33,856 nt of DNA from Perkinsus olseni (Eukaryota > Perkinsozoa > Perkinsida), in assembly GCA_013115125.1 (NCBI GenBank), contig JABANN010000381.1, positions 1-33,856 on the forward strand. Direction: 5' to 3'. Positions 29,406-33,856 of the stretch are shown here, piece after piece. Every line of letters starts with the position of its first letter. The stretch's first letter is position 1. The notes beneath the pieces are model-generated. The model was not told the origin of the DNA. It searched no databases and saw only the letters and a list, made by a program, of their open reading frames with translations. The position numbers and the translations under genes were made by a program.

Positions 29406-32400
29406 GGGCCTGTCCGTAGGTGTTTCAGTGATGAGCACTGAGGAGAAGATGGAGCGGTTGGCTAATAAGTATCTTAAACTGCGGGGGCAATATGGTAATA
29501 GGGGAGATCGATCTTCGTGGCACGGTGCCCAAAACTGAGGGAGGAAATATGAATGTAAAGGCTGTGCAATAGAAAATTTCCCGTAGATTCAGAATAGGTA
29601 ATTATTTCTGTTTTATTGTCGAGCATGACAGCCAAGAAACCGATTATGCATTTTTCGTACTCCACGCACGCCCAAGCTTAAGCTCAGCCGGACAGTCAAT
29701 CTGGTCAATCTGGATTGACCATTGGCGAGTAATGGGGGTCGGGGTGGCTGTATTCATGTCTTTCCGAGCGGCTCATCCGTCTAAGGCCAGGGGCAGCCTG
29801 AGGTTCTCCAACGTAGATACGCTGAAGAGAAACTATGCCGACTCTCAAAGAGAGAAACGGGAACTTCAAAAACAGTTGTCGTCAAAGACGAACGGCGCAG
29901 TAGGTGGTATAACTCGGGAGGAACTCAGGGAGCCGCGCCTTAGGAATACCCGTCCGGGAACGCTGGCTCGACCAGTCCGTCAGAGGTTGTGGATGAGTCT
30001 GAGGGTAGTTGGCCCTCGCCGGCGAATGGATATCTGCATCGCTCCGCTCAGAAGCGTCTATTTCGCACTATAAAGAACGCATACGAGAGCTGGAGGAAAA
30101 GCTGAGGAGTTTGGAGGAGAAGAATAATCAGCCGAAGCCCTCTCCTACCACCTCAGTATTGGGCTTCGGTGCTATGAAGGTCGGCTGAGCTGCGACAGAA
30201 AGCTTTGGCGAGGTCGAATGAATTTCAGGGTCTGCTGGGCCCCACGGGCGCCTTGGGAATGGGGAATGGTAGAGACCATCAGGACGCTCAGGATCGGATG
30301 AAGGAGCTAGAAGCGATTGTGGAGGAGTTACAGACCAGAGTGGAAGTTGTTAACGACGACTGCAAGGTAATAGTGGGGATTGTCACCGTTGACCGATAAT
30401 AGGGAGGCGATGAACGGTATAGTCACAACGCAACGTCGACCCCCAGGGCCTGCCTGTGAGCTCAGGGAGCTGGCGTGTCTTTCTCTTCTCCTTGCGAAGA
30501 ATGGCCAATGCAATGCTCGTTCGCGTTCACTCGGTGCGTGGTTCGTTGGGGTAAGGAGCGAGGAGGAACTCGAATCCGCTGGAAAATTCCGCGAGGAAAA
30601 ATTGAAATGGCTACTTGTTTGTATTGGAGAGAAAATTACTGTTTTGAATGGCGGTGAGAGCGCGGTTAGGGCTCGGGACTCGGCCGCCACCGGGGTGCCC
30701 GATCGCTGTGTTGCTGCAGAGGCTGCAGGATGAGTTAGCGTCCGTGAGTCGAGAACGGGACGACCTGCTGGCCAGGACAGAGGGGTTGACTCGGGAGAGG
30801 GAGAAAGAGGCGGCGCTTTTGCGGGAGTAGGACGGCTGCGCTCGACTCGGCATTCTATGGTCGCGTGGTCAGCTTGCGCACCTCCTCGGAGTCCGCTAGT
30901 AGACGCATATGCGTGTTGCAGGAGGAAAAGGAGAAGCTGGGGAAAGAACTGTTGGCTGCAGAAGGTGAGGCGGAAGGTTACGGCCGGGCTACCACTGGCA
31001 TTCTCCCTGTTCGATAGAGTAACTCTGAGAGTCAGAATCGACTCTGGAATTGGTTTTTTTACGCGTAAAATGCGTTTCCAGATTTTATCCAGATTTGGCT
31101 TAGTTATCAAACTCGTACCCTGCTATCTTACTCGTAGCCCAACACCATCACCACACGTTAGCTTTTTGCCGTCGAGCTCGACTGAGTCTTTGTACTGGGA
31201 CCAGCCCAATAGTTATCGTGGCGGGCAGACGTGAATCGTTCACACTCAATATTCATGATCAACATGGCTGCCGCTTCTTCCAACTCGGCGCGGTTTTTTA
31301 TTACTTCTGTAGGCATGGTGTCTTCTCTGGAAGCGGAGAAGGGGGCACTCGAGAGCTCCAACGAAGCACTGAGTCAAAGGATAGCGGCTGTTGAGGGCGA
31401 ACTGGTAGACCCCCGTTCTAAGGAAAGTGAGGTCGTGTTACCGACGGTGCTTGCTTCAGACGGGGAGCCTCGGGGGCAAGGGATCGCGTTGCAAAGAAGT
31501 CTCAGTTTCTGTTGCTTCTGTGACGAGCCGGTAGGGTGTGTGTTCTGATCATAGTAACGTGAGGAGTTCTCCTGTTAGGCACCCGATGCGCAGCGTAGCG
31601 ACGGAAACGATTCCGCGGGACACCTCCTCTCTGAGTTCAGTGAAGGATTTGATGGACTTGGCGGAACTTTCTTCGCGGCAGCGGCATGCGCAAGCTCTCA
31701 CGGACGAGTCGGCCTCGCGAGCCCTGACAGACCCAGGCGACCACCGGGACTTGTGGACGGTAGGATGCTGTTGTTGGGGTATGGACTCGAGTAGAGTGGT
31801 GGAGATCGTTATTTGGATTGAAATACTCCAGAGCTGGGGAAACTCAAGGGAAGGCAAGATGAGCAAGACTGAACTTGTTCAGGCCTCGGCACCTCGAAGT
31901 CCCTATTCTTTCCAAGGGCTTACGAGCTCACCCTCGTATGGAGGTGCGATGAAGTTACGAGCGGACTTGGTGTCACCGCCGGACAATCAGGGTGCAGTGA
32001 CGGTGAAGCTGTCATCGTCCTCATCAGCAGAGTAAGTAGAGCCGTAGGCGGCGGGATTGAATGTTCGCGCAAGGGCTGTGAAAAGTCGCTACCCGGATTT
32101 GAACCGGGGTTGTCACGGCCACAACGTGACGTCCTAACCACTAGACGATAGCGACTTACATTTCGTGAAGCCGGGACCTACTCGAGCCACCTCTTCGTCC
32201 ATTCTGAGCTTACTGACCCCGTTTTCTTTGCTCAGGGCAATTTCTCCCCGGGGATCCACCTTGTGCATGCTGGTTGAAGCGCTCCGGCAAGAAATACATC
32301 AGGCCAATGCCAAGTGGGCTGGCCCGCCGCATCTTGTCAGTCTCCGACTCTCTTGCTGATTCTCTCAGGCATTTGATATTGGTATCAGAAATAGCTCTGT

Positions 32401-33096
32401 CAGCATCACACCTTTCGACGGTCTCGGAGGACCGAGATATTGCGGTAGGTGGATACCCTCCGCAGAGCTGCCACCGATCACGGTATCTTCAGGTAAACGA
32501 GGCCCGGGCTCTCCGTGCAGCACTTGAGGAGGTTGAGTTGGAGCTCTCGACGACTAAGATGAGGTCAGCTAAAGGGCACCGGCGTGTCGCTCATATCCTC
32601 CAATTCGTGTCCATGTCTAAGCAGCCTCACTGAAAGTAGGCTGCTGGATAGGAACTGAGTCGTATTTTATCGCGGCACTTGTCGCAATCGTTGCTCACAT
32701 GATGTTACTTCGGTTCGCTGTTTGAAACATCTAGTGTTCCCTCCGCGCCGGGAGGGTTATTGGATATTTCTCGACAGTTACGATGAGCAGCTAGGGGCAC
32801 TCACGGACCACCTCTGCCAAATGCAGCAGCTGGTGGAGGAGAAGGAGGGACTTGTGAATCAAACGCTCGAGCACAGGGTCCGTCGCCGCTCTGTGGTCGC
32901 CTTCGTTGCACCGTCTTGCTTTGTGTAGATATACTGTGGGCGATGTGGCTGCTGGAATCAATTGAAATCCCTCGTCAGTGGTGGTGGGCAATGCAGCCTC
33001 TGTGGCGGCCGGGTGCTGGTCCTTGGCTGGGTCGAAGCACCTCCTGACGCTGCGGATGATGAAAAGGCTGCGCCGCTGCCGAATCAGTCGTCCTGA
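29312..33096 (+). CDS. PPP1R21-like coiled-coil protein with C-terminal zinc ribbon
   Basis: Seventeen exons, 564 aa, every phase consistent: 29312-29324, 29429-29494, 29817-29899, 29944-30004, 30052-30179, 30229-30366, 30720-30826, 30903-30964, 31313-31404, 31460-31530, 31579-31759, 31832-32031, 32236-32313, 32369-32444, 32493-32563, 32778-32877, 32929-33096. Residues 12-45 (LANKYLKLRGQYDTLKRNYA) match the KLRAQ motif of PPP1R21; residues 471-491 (LSTTKMSYDEQLGALTDHLC) match its TTKRSYEDQ domain. Between them are long Glu/Leu/Arg coiled-coil segments (about 75-270) and a Ser-rich linker. PPP1R21 is a FERRY-complex subunit linking Rab5 endosomes to mRNA. The last exon adds C512xxC515 and C531xxC534 (IYCGRCGCWN, QCSLCGG), a zinc-ribbon pattern that the human protein lacks. 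Exons 10 and 12 rest on frame and phase alone. Confidence 0.82.
29344..29405. repeat. (TCA)20 microsatellite
   Basis: Twenty uninterrupted TCA units plus two bases. It lies wholly within intron 1 (29325-29428) of the PPP1R21-like gene, between the donor GTGAGC and the acceptor TGTTTCAG, so it is not coding in this model even though it can be read as poly-Ser. Confidence 0.9.
29703..29720. repeat. 18-bp palindrome in intron 2
   Basis: GGTCAATC TG GATTGACC is a perfect 8-bp stem with a 2-base centre, preceded by another CAGTCAATCT half copy. It lies in the 322-nt intron 2 of the PPP1R21-like gene. Confidence 0.75.
31023..31100 (+). repeat. Short palindromic element, copy c (in PPP1R21-like intron 8)
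   Basis: GTCAGAATCGACTCTGG, then TTTTTTTACGCGTAAAATGCG, then CCAGATTTTATCCAGATTTGG. Same order as copy a and as the reverse complement of copy b. The host intron is 348 nt, whereas most neighbours are 44-76 nt. Confidence 0.65.
32085..32155 (-). tRNA. tRNA-His (GTG anticodon)
   Basis: Read on the minus strand the 71 nt fold as a full cloverleaf: acceptor GTCGCTA/TAGCGAC (7 bp, perfect), D-arm GTCT/GGAC with loop AGTGGTTA, anticodon stem TCACG/CGTGA with loop TTGTGGC (anticodon GTG), 4-nt variable loop, T-arm CCCGG/CCGGG with TTCAAAT. The B box GGTTCAAATCC is canonical. The base after the acceptor stem is T and begins a TTTT run, a minimal Pol III terminator. The gene lies antisense inside intron 12 (32032-32235) of the PPP1R21-like gene. 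Confidence 0.93.
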
Positions 33097-33856
33097 CGTC
33101 GAAGTTGTCTGTCTCTGACTTTCCGAAATCATTTGCTATTCCATCTATCAGTGAACCATGCTCCACGGAGTGTATCAGGTACCAATGGTACTGTAAGATT
33201 GAATCCTGCGCCTGTTGCGTTTAGTGCAGAGGCTTGTGATTCCCTTCGGTGACGAGGCATCGCTGAGCTTCGTGAGCAGCATTGGCAACAGGGCCGCTTG
33301 CTCCGTCAGGTGGTGGCGATCATCCGGCCCGTGTATGCGTCCAGAGAGGGGCGCTGCCGGGGAGCACACGGCCGAACTTTCGGTCTTCTGACCCTTCCAG
33401 TCCTCCTGATACATGAATTTACATCTCGGAAGTGCTGAGTCTCGGTCACTATCCGTGGGACACCCAGGAGAAGAAACGTTGCGAATCGTAAGCTGTACGT
33501 CACGAGTCTCGTCAATGCATGGAAATGGTGCAAAAGGCCCATTATCTAGCTCCGAGCTCTGTCACTGACAGACTGTCAGTGACAGACTGTCACGAAAAAG
33601 CAAATGAGCCAATAGGAAGAAGCTTGCTTTTTGAAGGGAGTAGAGTGCTTGACTGTATGGTGGCTGCTGATTTGATTGGATTGCCGGTCGCGCAGTTGTG
33701 TCACGCTGAGAATAGCAGCGGGAGGATTTCCGGTATGGCTCAAGTTGACCCCCCGAAATTGTGTCCTTATCAGCGAAATTGACTGACGAACTACACGAAG
33801 CCCGCGCAGTGTAGAGTGGTGCAAATACAGAGACGAAGCAAGCGCTCGCCTGCGGC
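33097..33856. other. 3' flank, no gene recognised
   Basis: Downstream of the PPP1R21-like stop to the window end. One 87-codon plus-strand frame (33519-33782) spans the palindrome at 33560-33584, without a motif; I do not call it a gene. Confidence 0.45.
33560..33593. repeat. 25-bp palindrome with a third half-site
   Basis: TGTCACTGACAG A CTGTCAGTGACA (33560-33584) is a perfect 12-bp inverted repeat with a one-base centre, immediately followed by GACTGTCAC, a further partial copy. It could be a hairpin, a dyad protein-binding site or a transposon end. Confidence 0.85.

Noticed and set aside
29332-29538. Poly-serine protein frame over the TCA repeat
   Set aside because: The repeat falls between a good donor (29325) and acceptor (29428), and the spliced model gives phase-consistent exons with a KLRAQ-type sequence.
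30328-31110. 260-codon minus-strand open frame
   Set aside because: It is antisense to exons 6-8 and intervening introns of the PPP1R21-like gene, lacks motifs, and ends in the palindromic repeat; the plus-strand model has homology and phase support.

Overview
The window is nuclear DNA of an intron-rich eukaryotic microbe. No database search was possible. The base composition looks balanced (an impression, not a count), genes are compact, and most of the roughly 75 introns I could place are 43-55 nt with GT-AG ends. There is an ER phospholipid synthase, an mRNA 3'-end factor, an mRNA-export factor and a eukaryotic tRNA-His. An alveolate protist (perkinsid or dinoflagellate relative) would fit, but that is a guess from gene architecture.

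Layout. 1-2.8 kb: nothing assignable. 2.8-6.4 kb (+): three tandem copies of an unrecognised, probably secreted protein family, of which only the third reads cleanly. 7.0-7.5 kb: a decayed Tc1/mariner-like transposase fragment next to a pair of palindromes. 8.25-8.61 kb: an exact 360-bp higher-order minisatellite open as an acidic repeat protein. 9.7-12.0 kb (+): a 13-exon cathepsin-like cysteine protease. 12.1-12.8 kb (+): an unrecognised gene. 13.55-15.5 and 17.3-19.4 kb (-): two tandem, apparently intact 12-exon CDP-alcohol (ethanolamine/choline) phosphotransferase genes. 20.2-22.8 kb (+): a gene joining a FIP1 polyadenylation-factor motif to an RRM. 23.4-26.5 kb (-): a TBC-domain RabGAP with an acylation-type N-terminus. 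27.8-29.0 kb (+): a SAP-domain SARNP/Tho1-like mRNA-export protein. 29.3-33.1 kb (+): a 17-exon PPP1R21-like coiled-coil protein ending in a zinc ribbon, with a tRNA-His gene antisense inside one of its introns. The last 0.75 kb holds only a notable palindrome.

How they relate. FIP1-RRM and SARNP both belong to nuclear mRNA maturation and export. The TBC protein and the PPP1R21-like protein both belong to Rab/endosome traffic. The phosphotransferases act in the ER. There is no operon-like organisation; these are housekeeping genes with accessory material (secreted tandem family, protease, repeats) in the left half. Gene models were built by hand, requiring every splice junction to keep reading phase. 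Where homology also supports the joined product I give high confidence; where only the open frame supports it I say so.
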